Assembly: GCA_030425745.1 (NCBI GenBank)
Contig: JAUHZW010000123.1
Coordinates: 1-6,263 of the forward strand
Length of the DNA: 6,263 nt
Source: Actinomycetes bacterium
Lineage (GTDB): Bacteria > Actinomycetota > Actinomycetes > S36-B12
Direction: 5' to 3'
Shown here one piece after another: positions 1 to 5,697 of the stretch. Position 1 is the first letter of the stretch. The number at the start of each line of letters is the position of its first letter. The notes beneath the pieces were generated by a model, which made no database searches, had not been told where the DNA came from, and worked only from the letters and a program-made list of their open reading frames with translations. A program made the translations under genes and the position numbers.

Positions 1-1
1 C

Positions 2-559
2 CACGAGCACCTGTGGATCGCCGGGCACCAGCACATCCCGATCTCGACCATGCCCGGCATGTTCGAGCGGACGGTCACCGTGGGGTCTGGCGGCAAGTCG
101 TTCTCCTTCACCGGGTGGAAGGTCGGTTGGGCCTCAGGCCCCGCGGACCTCATCAGCGCCGTGCGCGTCGTGCGCCAGCACCTGTCCTTCGTCTCGGGCG
201 GGCCCTTCCAGTACGCCATGGCGGCAGGACTGGGCCTGCCGGACCAGTACTTCACCGAGTTCCGTGCCGACCTCTCGGCCAAGCGCGATCTCCTCGCGGG
301 CGGCCTTGCCGAGCTCGGGTTCGGGGTGCTCATGAGCCAGGGCACCTACTTCCTCACCACCGACATCGGGCGGTTCGGGTACGAGGACGGTCTGGCGTTC
401 TGCCGCGACCTTCCACAGCGCGCAGGTGTTGTCGCCATCCCTCATCAGGCCCTCTGCGACGACCAGAGCGTCGGCGCTCCCTTCGTGCGCTGGGCCTTCT
501 GCAAGCAGCCGGATGTGCTGCACGAGGCACTTGAGCGACTGGACAAGGGCCTGACCTGA
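2..559 (+). CDS. PLP-dependent class I/II aminotransferase, C-terminal part (5' end outside window)
   Basis: This is the C-terminal 185 residues of a fold-type I aminotransferase, which moves an amino group between an amino acid and a 2-oxo acid using pyridoxal phosphate in the cytoplasm. The frame is open from base 2, so the gene starts upstream of the window. The signature GSGGKSFSFTGWKVGW is visible; by family comparison the Lys at 95-97 (GGKSF) is the PLP Schiff-base lysine. Further on are GTYFL and a terminal VRWAFCK, whose Arg (488-490) is the conserved substrate carboxylate-binding arginine. The pattern matches the kynurenine aminotransferase / methionine aminotransferase / actinobacterial DapC-like group. 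Substrate cannot be decided from this fragment, so no symbol is given. The IPHQALCDD stretch differs from the commoner IPxSxF of this group, which may reflect substrate preference. It ends in TGA overlapping the next ATG, implying co-transcription with the DUF4031 gene. Confidence 0.93.
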   Translation, partial: HEHLWIAGHQHIPISTMPGMFERTVTVGSGGKSFSFTGWKVGWASGPADLISAVRVVRQHLSFVSGGPFQYAMAAGLGLPDQYFTEFRADLSAKRDLLAGGLAELGFGVLMSQGTYFLTTDIGRFGYEDGLAFCRDLPQRAGVVAIPHQALCDDQSVGAPFVRWAFCKQPDVLHEALERLDKGLT

Positions 560-831
560 TGGCGATCCTGGTCGACGAGGCGCACTGGCCGTGGCGTGGC
601 CGCATGTGGGCGCACCTGGTCAGCGACACGTCGATCGAGGAGCTCCAGGCCTTCGCGGCGCGTCTGGACCTGCCACCACGCGCCTTCCAGGGTGACCACT
701 ACGACGTGACGGAAGAACTGCGCGACTGCGCGATCGCTGAGGGTGCCGTGCCCGTGGACTCACGCACCATCGTGCGTGCCCTGCGCGCTGCCGGGCTCAG
801 GAAGCGCCCCGCCCCCCACCACCAGCCCTGA
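559..831 (+). CDS. DUF4031 domain-containing small protein
   Basis: A 90-residue protein recognised as DUF4031, a small family common in actinobacteria and of unknown function. Features that match the family as I recall it are the N-terminal MAILVDEAHWPWRGRMWAHL, the central LVSDTSIEELQAFAARLDL, the GDHYDV motif near residue 52, and a C-terminal VRALRAAGLRKR helix. There is no signal peptide, membrane segment or metal-binding cysteine pair, so it is probably soluble and cytoplasmic. The ATG shares its A with the TGA stop of the aminotransferase (TGATG). Only a weak purine-rich stretch (AAGG) lies upstream, so it is likely translated by coupling to the upstream gene. The last residues (RPAPHHQP) look like a variable tail. 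The stop lies 7 bases before a long terminator-like hairpin. Family assignment is fairly secure; no function is proposed. Confidence 0.85.
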   Translation: MAILVDEAHWPWRGRMWAHLVSDTSIEELQAFAARLDLPPRAFQGDHYDVTEELRDCAIAEGAVPVDSRTIVRALRAAGLRKRPAPHHQP

Positions 832-838
832 CATGCCA

Positions 839-897
839 ATGCTGCGGCAGTTGGGGCGCAGGAATCACAGGATTCCGCGCCCCAACTGCCGCAGCAT
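839..897. terminator. Long hairpin between convergent genes, probable bidirectional terminator
   Basis: Bases 839-859 are perfectly complementary to 877-897 (21 bp, GC-rich). After a single bulged A at 860, bases 861-866 (GGAATC) pair with 871-876 (GATTCC), leaving a 4-base ACAG loop: 27 bp with one bulge. It lies 7 bases after the DUF4031 stop and 20 bases before the clpB stop on the other strand, so both convergent transcripts end by running into it. No run of T follows on either strand, unlike classical intrinsic terminators. U-tract-poor hairpins are often proposed as terminators in high-GC actinobacteria. An alternative is a dispersed palindromic repeat. Confidence 0.8.
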
Positions 898-917
898 CGA
901 GGGGGTCGGACGAGGGG

Positions 918-3509
918 TCAGTCGCGGGCGACCGTCAGGGTCAGGTCCGCGCCATCGGGCTCGGTACCGATGAGCACCGTGCTGCCATCGTGCACCTCGC
1001 CCGCGAGGATCGCCTTGGCGAGCTTGTCGCCCACCGCGGTCTGCACCAGGCGGCGCAGCGGACGCGCACCGTAGACCGGATCGAAGCCCTTGTTGACCAG
1101 CCACTGCTTGGCCTCATCGGTCATCTCGATGACGATCCGGCGGTCGGCCAGGCGATGCTGCAACTGCTCGATCTGGATGCCGGCGATGCGGGTGAGCTCC
1201 TCGCGATCCAGCGGCTCGAACATCACCATGCCGTCGAGCCGGTTCAGGAACTCCGGCCGGAACTGCATGCGCACGACCTCGAGCACCTTCTCCTTGCGCT
1301 CGTCGTACGGCATCTCGGTGTCGATCAGGAACTGTGATCCCATGTTCGACGTGAGGATGAGGATGACGTTGCGGAAGTCGACCGTGCGCCCCTGGCCGTC
1401 GGTGAGTCGACCGTCGTCGAGCACCTGCAGCAGGATGTCGAAGACCTCCGGGTGGGCCTTCTCGACCTCGTCGAGCAGGATCACCGAGTAGGGACGACGA
1501 CGAACGGCCTCGGTGAGCTGCCCGCCCTCCTCGTAGCCGACGTAGCCGGGAGGGGCACCGACGAGTCGCGACACCGAGTGCTTCTCGGAGTACTCGCTCA
1601 TGTCGATGCGGACCATCGCCCGCTCGTCGTCGAACAGGAACTCCGCGAGTGCCTTGGCCAGCTCGGTCTTGCCCACGCCCGTCGGGCCGAGGAACAGGAA
1701 CGAGCCGGTGGGCCGGTTCGGGTCGGCGATGCCCGCACGGGCACGGCGCACGGCGTCGGACACCTCACGGACGGCCTCGCCCTGACCGATGACGCGCTTG
1801 CCGAGCTCCTCCTCCATACGAAGGAGCTTCTGGGTCTCACCCTCGAGCAGCCGACCGGACGGGATACCGGTCCAGGTCGCGACCACCTCGGCGACGTCGT
1901 CGGCGGTGACCTCCTCCTTGACCATGGTGGCCTCGCGATCGTTCACCTCGGCGGTGACGCGCTCGAGCTCCTCCTCGAAGGTCGGGATCTCGGAGTAGAG
2001 GATGCGCGAGGCCTGCTCGAAGTCACCGGCGCGCTGGGCCTTCTCGGCCGTGGCGCGGAGGTCGTCGATGAGCACCTTGAGCTCACCGATGCGGTCGAGG
2101 CCGCCCTTCTCCGCGTCCCAGCGGGCGCGCATGCCGGACAGCTCCTCCTCCTTGTCGGCGATCTCCTGCCGGATCTTCTCCAGGCGCGCGACGGAGGCCT
2201 CGTCGGTCTCCTTCGCGACCGCCATCTCCTCCATGCGCAGACGGTCTACGGCGCGCTGCAGGATGTCGATCTCGACCGGCGAGGAGTCGATCTCCATGCG
2301 CAGGCGCGACGCAGCCTCGTCCATCAGGTCGATGGCCTTGTCGGGCAGGAAGCGCGAGGTGATGTAGCGGTCGGACAGCGTCGCAGACGCGACGAGCGCG
2401 GAGTCGGCGATGACGACCTTGTGGTGCGCCTCGTACTTCTCCTTGATGCCGCGCAGGATCGAGATGGTGTCCTCGACCGAGGGCTGCGACACGAACACCT
2501 GCTGGAAGCGGCGCTCGAGCGCAGCGTCCTTCTCGATGTACTGCCGGTACTCGTCGAGCGTGGTGGCACCGATCATGCGGAGCTCACCGCGCGCGAGCAT
2601 CGGCTTGAGCATGTTGCCCGCGTCCATGGCGCCCTCGCCGCCGGCACCAGCGCCGACCACGGTGTGCAGCTCGTCGATGAAGGTGACGATCTGGCCGTCG
2701 GACTCCTTGATCTCGTCGAGCACGGCCTTGAGCCGCTCCTCGAACTCACCGCGGTACTTCGCGCCGGCGACCATCGCACCGAGGTCGAGGGAGATGAGCG
2801 TCTTGCCCTGCAGTGACAGCGGGACGTCGCCCTCGACGATGCGACGGGCCAGGCCCTCGACGACGGCCGTCTTGCCGACGCCGGGCTCGCCGATGAGCAC
2901 CGGGTTGTTCTTGGTGCGACGCGACAGCACCTGGATGGTCCGGCGGACCTCCTCGTCGCGGCCGATGACCGGGTCGATCTTGCCCTCGCGCGCACGCGCG
3001 GTCAGGTCGACGCCGTACTTCTCCAGCGCCTGGAACGACGCCTCGGGATCCTGAGTGGTCACGCGAGCACTCCCCCTCACCTTCTCGAGCGCCTCCATGA
3101 GCGCGGTCGGATTCGCGCCAGCCTGATTCAGCCGGTCGCTGACTCCCGGGCCCCCGTCCTTCGCAAGCGCGATGAGCAGGTGCTCGGTGCTGACGTACTC
3201 GTCGCCCCGCTCCTTGGCGAGCTCCTGGGCGGTGTTGATCACCTTGTAGGAGGCCTGGCTCAGCTGCGGCGCAGAGACACTGGAGCCCTGTGCCGACGGC
3301 AGCTGCGACAGCGCCTGCCGCACCTGAGCGGTGAACGAGCGAACATCGACGCCGACGGCCTCGAGCAGCGCGGTCGCGATGCCCTCACCCTGCTGGAGCA
3401 GGGAGTCGAGCAGGTGCAGCGGCTCGACCTGCGGGTTGCCGTTGGCCGCGGCGATGCGCACCGCGGCGCCGAGAGCGTCCTGACTCTTGGTGGTGAACTG
3501 GATGTCCAT
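918..3509 (-). CDS. clpB: ATP-dependent disaggregase ClpB (Hsp100)
   Basis: Full-length 863-residue ClpB, the normal family size. It is a hexameric AAA+ machine that extracts polypeptides from aggregates in the cytoplasm together with DnaK/DnaJ/GrpE. Domains in order: Clp N-domain (about 1-145); NBD1 with Walker A GEPGVGKT (207-214), pore loop KYRG (251-254), Walker B VTFIDE (275-280) and arginine finger region LERRF (331-335); coiled-coil middle domain (about 405-530), which is the DnaK contact and separates ClpB from ClpA/ClpC; NBD2 with Walker A GPTGVGKT (608-615), pore loop GYVGYE (655-660), Walker B VILLDE (676-681) and sensor-2 GARPLRR (814-820). No key residue is missing. There is no IGF/LGF-type ClpP loop as in ClpA/ClpX that I can identify. 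The ATG start lies 23 bases after the hspR stop; a weak AGG sits 7 bases upstream and AGGAAG 12 bases upstream. It is the last gene of the operon. Confidence 0.98.
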   Translation of the reverse strand: MDIQFTTKSQDALGAAVRIAAANGNPQVEPLHLLDSLLQQGEGIATALLEAVGVDVRSFTAQVRQALSQLPSAQGSSVSAPQLSQASYKVINTAQELAKERGDEYVSTEHLLIALAKDGGPGVSDRLNQAGANPTALMEALEKVRGSARVTTQDPEASFQALEKYGVDLTARAREGKIDPVIGRDEEVRRTIQVLSRRTKNNPVLIGEPGVGKTAVVEGLARRIVEGDVPLSLQGKTLISLDLGAMVAGAKYRGEFEERLKAVLDEIKESDGQIVTFIDELHTVVGAGAGGEGAMDAGNMLKPMLARGELRMIGATTLDEYRQYIEKDAALERRFQQVFVSQPSVEDTISILRGIKEKYEAHHKVVIADSALVASATLSDRYITSRFLPDKAIDLMDEAASRLRMEIDSSPVEIDILQRAVDRLRMEEMAVAKETDEASVARLEKIRQEIADKEEELSGMRARWDAEKGGLDRIGELKVLIDDLRATAEKAQRAGDFEQASRILYSEIPTFEEELERVTAEVNDREATMVKEEVTADDVAEVVATWTGIPSGRLLEGETQKLLRMEEELGKRVIGQGEAVREVSDAVRRARAGIADPNRPTGSFLFLGPTGVGKTELAKALAEFLFDDERAMVRIDMSEYSEKHSVSRLVGAPPGYVGYEEGGQLTEAVRRRPYSVILLDEVEKAHPEVFDILLQVLDDGRLTDGQGRTVDFRNVILILTSNMGSQFLIDTEMPYDERKEKVLEVVRMQFRPEFLNRLDGMVMFEPLDREELTRIAGIQIEQLQHRLADRRIVIEMTDEAKQWLVNKGFDPVYGARPLRRLVQTAVGDKLAKAILAGEVHDGSTVLIGTEPDGADLTLTVARD
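3060..3077 (-). promoter_or_regulatory. Putative internal ribosome binding site and GTG start for N-domain-less ClpB
   Basis: Inside clpB, codons 145-147 read AGG GGG AGT, giving the Shine-Dalgarno-like AGGGGGAG. After a 7-base spacer comes the GTG of Val150, at the boundary between N-domain and NBD1. Arg-AGG and Gly-GGG stand out beside the C-ending CGN/GGN codons used in the neighbouring parts of the gene that I read. In E. coli ClpB a shorter isoform starts at an internal GTG at about the same residue. The product here would be about 714 residues, lacking the N-domain. Placement and spacing are seen in the sequence; use as a start is inferred. Confidence 0.5.
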
Positions 3510-3521
3510 GGTGATGCCTGT

Positions 3522-3565
3522 CTTCCTGTGGTCTAACGGTTGCGGTGTGGTCGCCAGACCACAAG
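3522..3565 (-). promoter_or_regulatory. Alternative hairpins over the hspR stop and clpB ribosome binding region
   Basis: On the minus strand the octamer TGTGGTCT (3563-3556) in the last hspR codons can pair with GACCACA (3552-3546) as a tight 7-bp hairpin with a 4-base loop. It can instead pair with AGACCACA (3534-3527), extended by two pairs to 3525, as a 10-bp hairpin with a 21-base loop. The second form covers the GG of the AGGAAG (3527-3522) upstream of clpB; the first leaves it free. Both overlap the end of hspR, so ribosomes finishing hspR would melt them. The complementarity is certain; a regulatory role is inferred. Confidence 0.4.
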
Positions 3566-3898
3566 GGAGGTGGATGACTTCTCGCGATGGAACTCCTCAA
3601 GGCGCAGACGCAGCATCCGCACCTCCTCCTGCAGCTCCAGGATGCGACGGATGCCCTCCAGGGACAGGCCCTGGGAGGAGAGGTCCGCGATCTCACGGAG
3701 CCGCGCGACGTCGTTGGCGGAGTACAGCCGGTTGCGGCCGCCGACGCGCTTCGGGGTGACGAGCCCGAGGCGGTCGTACTGGCGCAGGGTCTGCGGGTGC
3801 AGGCCGGCGAGTTGGGCAGCCACCGAGATGGCATACAGCGGTGCGTCGTCGGTGACGGCGTAGCCGGTGCGCTCAGGCATGCCCTCCGCCGCGGTCAT
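3533..3898 (-). CDS. hspR: HspR, MerR-family heat-shock repressor
   Basis: A 121-residue MerR-type regulator in the position typical of actinobacterial hspR, directly after dnaJ. Visible parts are the helix-turn-helix at about 22-41 (YAISVAAQLAGLHPQTLRQY), the wing with GGRNRLYS (53-60), the second helical motif LREIADLSSQGLSLEGIRRI (67-86), a short coiled coil (about 86-105), and a hydrophobic-basic tail LVVWRPHRNR. In Streptomyces and mycobacteria HspR represses the dnaK operon and clpB by binding HAIR inverted repeats (CTTGAGT-N7-ACTCAAG), with DnaK as co-repressor; the tail is reported to matter for the DnaK interaction. No effector-binding domain or metal-site cysteines are present, unlike MerR or SoxR. 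The ATG overlaps the dnaJ stop (ATGA, 4 bases) and has GGGGAG six bases upstream (3905-3910), which supports this start over Met7, whose GGAGG lies too close. Autoregulation of the operon is expected, but the operator would be upstream of dnaK, outside the window. Confidence 0.95.
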   Translation of the reverse strand: MTAAEGMPERTGYAVTDDAPLYAISVAAQLAGLHPQTLRQYDRLGLVTPKRVGGRNRLYSANDVARLREIADLSSQGLSLEGIRRILELQEEVRMLRLRLEEFHREKSSTSLVVWRPHRNR

Positions 3899-5091
3899 GA
3901 TGCGCTCCCCGGTGCCGGCTCACCGGCCATCGCGAAGAGGTCCTTGCGCGGGTCGTGGTCACCGGTCTGCTCGGCGTAGGCCTCGAGGGCCTCGCGCGCC
4001 TCGCTCGACAGGTTCTGCGGGACGGCCACCTCAACGGTGACGAGGAGGTCGCCGTTGGTGCCGTCCTTGCGGCGGATGCCCTTGCCCTTGACGCGCATGG
4101 TGCGGCCGTTGCTCGTGCCCGCGGGGAGCTTGAGCTTGACCGAACCGCCACGCGGGGTGGGCACGGAGATCTCGCCACCGAGGGCGGCCTCGGTGAAGGT
4201 CACCGGGACGGTGACGGTCACGTTGTCGCCCTTGCGGTCGAACACCGGGTGCTTGGACACCGTGATGTCGACGAGGAGGTCACCGTTGGGGCCACCGCGC
4301 TCGCCCTTGCCGCCCTTGCCCTTCAGCCGGATGCGGGCGCCGTTCTTGACGCCGGCGGGGATGCGAGCCTGGACCGTGCGGGAGCTCAGGCCTCGACCCG
4401 AGCCCTGGCAGGTGGGGCACGGATCGTCGACGAACAGTCCGCGGCCACGGCAGGTGACGCACGGCTCGGCGAAGGCGAAGCCGCCCTGGTTGCGGGAGGT
4501 CTGACCGGAACCGTCGCACGTGGGGCACATGCGCGGGACCGTGCCGGCCTTGGCACCCGTGCCATGGCACGAGCTGCACGGGGCATCGGTCGACAGCCGC
4601 AGCGGCACGGTCACGCCGTCCAGTGCGTCGTCGAAAGACAGCGTCAGCGAACTCTCGAGATCCTGACCGCGGCGGGGCTGCGGTGATCGACCGCCGCCCC
4701 GCCCACGGTTGAAGATGCCGCCGAGGAAGTCACCGAAACCGCCGGAGTCCTCACCGAAGAGGTCTTCCATGTTGACGTCGTACTGCTGGTAGCCACCGCC
4801 ACCGCCGCCGAAGCCGCCGCCACCGAAGCCGCCGCCACCGGGGCGGAAACCGCCACCGGCGAACAGGGACCGGGCCTCGTCGTACTCCTTGCGCTTGGCA
4901 TCGTCGTGGAGGACGTCGTACGCCTCCGAGACCCTCTTGAAGCGATCCTCCGCCGCCTTGTCATCCGGGTTCTTGTCCGGGTGCAGTTCACGGGCGAGCT
5001 TGCGGTACTTCTTCTTGATCTCGTCGGCGCTGGCATCCTTGGCCACGCCGAGCTCGGCGTAGAAGTCCTTCTCCAGCCAGTCCTTGTTCAC
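3895..5091 (-). CDS. dnaJ: Chaperone DnaJ (type A J-protein, DnaJ1 class)
   Basis: A complete 398-residue class A Hsp40, the cytoplasmic co-chaperone that delivers unfolded substrates to DnaK and stimulates its ATPase. Domains in order: J-domain (about 9-71) with the essential HPD at 37-39; Gly/Phe-rich linker (about 79-135), very glycine-rich; cysteine-rich zinc domain with four CxxCxGxG repeats starting at Cys172, Cys189, Cys211 and Cys225, all eight cysteines present; then the two C-terminal substrate-binding beta domains (about 235-360) and the dimerisation tail. The start is GTG, not ATG, supported by GAGGT eight bases upstream and an adjacent AGGAG (5095-5104). It lies 33 bases after the grpE stop and overlaps hspR by 4 bases. 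The hspR linkage marks it as the DnaJ1 copy; actinobacteria usually carry a second copy (DnaJ2) next to hrcA elsewhere. Confidence 0.98.
   Translation of the reverse strand: MNKDWLEKDFYAELGVAKDASADEIKKKYRKLARELHPDKNPDDKAAEDRFKRVSEAYDVLHDDAKRKEYDEARSLFAGGGFRPGGGGFGGGGFGGGGGGYQQYDVNMEDLFGEDSGGFGDFLGGIFNRGRGGGRSPQPRRGQDLESSLTLSFDDALDGVTVPLRLSTDAPCSSCHGTGAKAGTVPRMCPTCDGSGQTSRNQGGFAFAEPCVTCRGRGLFVDDPCPTCQGSGRGLSSRTVQARIPAGVKNGARIRLKGKGGKGERGGPNGDLLVDITVSKHPVFDRKGDNVTVTVPVTFTEAALGGEISVPTPRGGSVKLKLPAGTSNGRTMRVKGKGIRRKDGTNGDLLVTVEVAVPQNLSSEAREALEAYAEQTGDHDPRKDLFAMAGEPAPGSAS
4810..4839 (-). repeat. Two perfect 15-bp tandem repeats in the DnaJ Gly/Phe linker
   Basis: Bases 4810-4824 and 4825-4839 are identical 15-mers, coding for GGGGF twice (residues 85-94). 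More CCG/CCA triplet-rich sequence continues on the left side to about 4795. The unit is a multiple of three, so slippage would lengthen or shorten the linker without breaking the frame. Confidence 0.85.
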
Positions 5092-5094
5092 GTT

Positions 5095-5104
5095 CTCCTA
5101 CCTC
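5095..5104 (-). promoter_or_regulatory. Ribosome binding site of dnaJ (fixes a GTG start)
   Basis: On the minus strand GAGGT (5104-5100) is followed directly by AGGAG (5099-5095), placing Shine-Dalgarno matches 8 and 3 bases before the GTG at 5091-5089. This is the clearest ribosome binding site in the operon, in a 33-base gap that is less GC-rich than its surroundings. It supports independent initiation of dnaJ rather than coupling from grpE. Confidence 0.75.
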
Positions 5105-5124
5105 GTTCTTTGTTGCGCTGTTTC

Positions 5125-5697
5125 TTACGCGTCGCCGGCCACGGCTACCCGGGCCGGTCGCAGAACGCGGTCGGAGTAGCGGTAGCCGGGTTGGTACACG
5201 GCCACCACGGTCGGCTCGGACACCTCGTCCGATGCCTCGTGGGTGAGGGCCTCGTGGACGTTCGGGTCGAAGGCCTCGCCTGCGGCCCCGAACTTCTCCA
5301 GGCCCAGACGCGACACCGTCGATTCCAGCGCCTCGCCCACGGACTTGAAGGCCCCCTCGAGCTCGTTGTGCTGACGAGCCCGATCGATGTCGTCGAGCAC
5401 CGAGAGCATCTCGCCGAGCACGCCACCGATGGCGTTCTCCTTGATCAGCTCTCGATCGCGCTCGACGCGCTTGCGGTAGTTGGCGTATTCCGCGTGCACC
5501 CGCTGCAGATCCGCGGTGAGCTCGGCCAGCTTGTGCTCGGCCTCACCGACCTCTGCCTCGACGAGCGCCGCCTCGACGGCCTCCTCGAGGAGAGGGTCCG
5601 GTGCGCCAGCCGCGTCGGGCTGGCGCACCTCACCGGAGTCCGGATCCACGCGGCGCTTGTCGTTCACGCGCGGGCCCTGGAACTCCTCTTCGCTCAC
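5125..5697 (-). CDS. grpE: Nucleotide exchange factor GrpE
   Basis: A complete 190-residue GrpE, which releases ADP from DnaK and so resets its substrate cycle; it acts as a cytoplasmic dimer. An acidic, poorly conserved N-terminus (1-45) precedes a long helical coiled coil (about 45-110) containing the family motif YANYRKRVERDR (71-82). A four-helix dimer region follows, and then the C-terminal beta domain with FDPNVHEAL (143-151) and GYRYSDRVLRPARVAVA (171-187), the GrpE signature and DnaK-contact region. The start is GTG within a GTGA that overlaps the dnaK stop by 4 bases, with only a modest GAGGG about 9 bases upstream, so translation is probably coupled to dnaK. The GTG plus weak ribosome site suggests lower synthesis than DnaK, as expected for a catalytic co-chaperone. 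It ends in TAA. Confidence 0.97.
   Translation of the reverse strand: MSEEEFQGPRVNDKRRVDPDSGEVRQPDAAGAPDPLLEEAVEAALVEAEVGEAEHKLAELTADLQRVHAEYANYRKRVERDRELIKENAIGGVLGEMLSVLDDIDRARQHNELEGAFKSVGEALESTVSRLGLEKFGAAGEAFDPNVHEALTHEASDEVSEPTVVAVYQPGYRYSDRVLRPARVAVAGDA
5601..5630 (-). promoter_or_regulatory. Perfect 12-bp hairpin in the early grpE coding region
   Basis: Bases 5601-5612 (GGTGCGCCAGCC) are the exact reverse complement of 5619-5630, with a 6-base loop. On the mRNA it lies about 68-97 bases into grpE, covering codons 23-33 in the variable N-terminal segment. Ten or more of the pairs are G-C, so the stem should be stable. It may slow ribosomes, mark an mRNA processing or decay boundary after dnaK, or be a chance product of high-GC sequence. 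The structure is seen; the function is not known. Confidence 0.45.

Noticed and set aside
13..534. 173-residue plus-strand frame overlapping the aminotransferase
   Set aside because: It is Arg/Pro/His-rich and in a different frame from the clear aminotransferase signatures.
1452..2816. 454-residue open frame on the plus strand, antisense to clpB
   Set aside because: It lies wholly within clpB, has a composition dominated by Leu, Val, Asp, Gly, Arg and Glu, and shows no recognisable motif. Long antisense frames are expected opposite GC-rich codons, while clpB itself is intact and fully recognisable.
3510..3532. Possible HAIR or CIRCE operator between hspR and clpB
   Set aside because: The 23-base gap contains neither the CTTGAGT/ACTCAAG halves nor TTAGCACTC/GAGTGCTAA. 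Isolated CTTGAG hits elsewhere (for example near 2726 and 4130) lack a partner arm at the right spacing and are inside genes.
3878..3880. Alternative hspR start at Met7
   Set aside because: The GGAGG before it is only 2 bases away, too close for good initiation, while the first ATG has GGGGAG at 6 bases and the usual 4-base overlap with dnaJ.
3955..4686. 243-residue plus-strand frame opposite dnaJ
   Set aside because: Antisense to the dnaJ zinc and C-terminal domains; its sequence is a complement of those codons with no motif of its own.
5582..5593. Perfect 12-bp palindrome CTCCTCGAGGAG in grpE
   Set aside because: It codes for a Leu-Leu-Glu-Glu run, where CTC/GAG codons produce such palindromes by chance. 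It is mentioned only as neighbour to the 5601-5630 hairpin.
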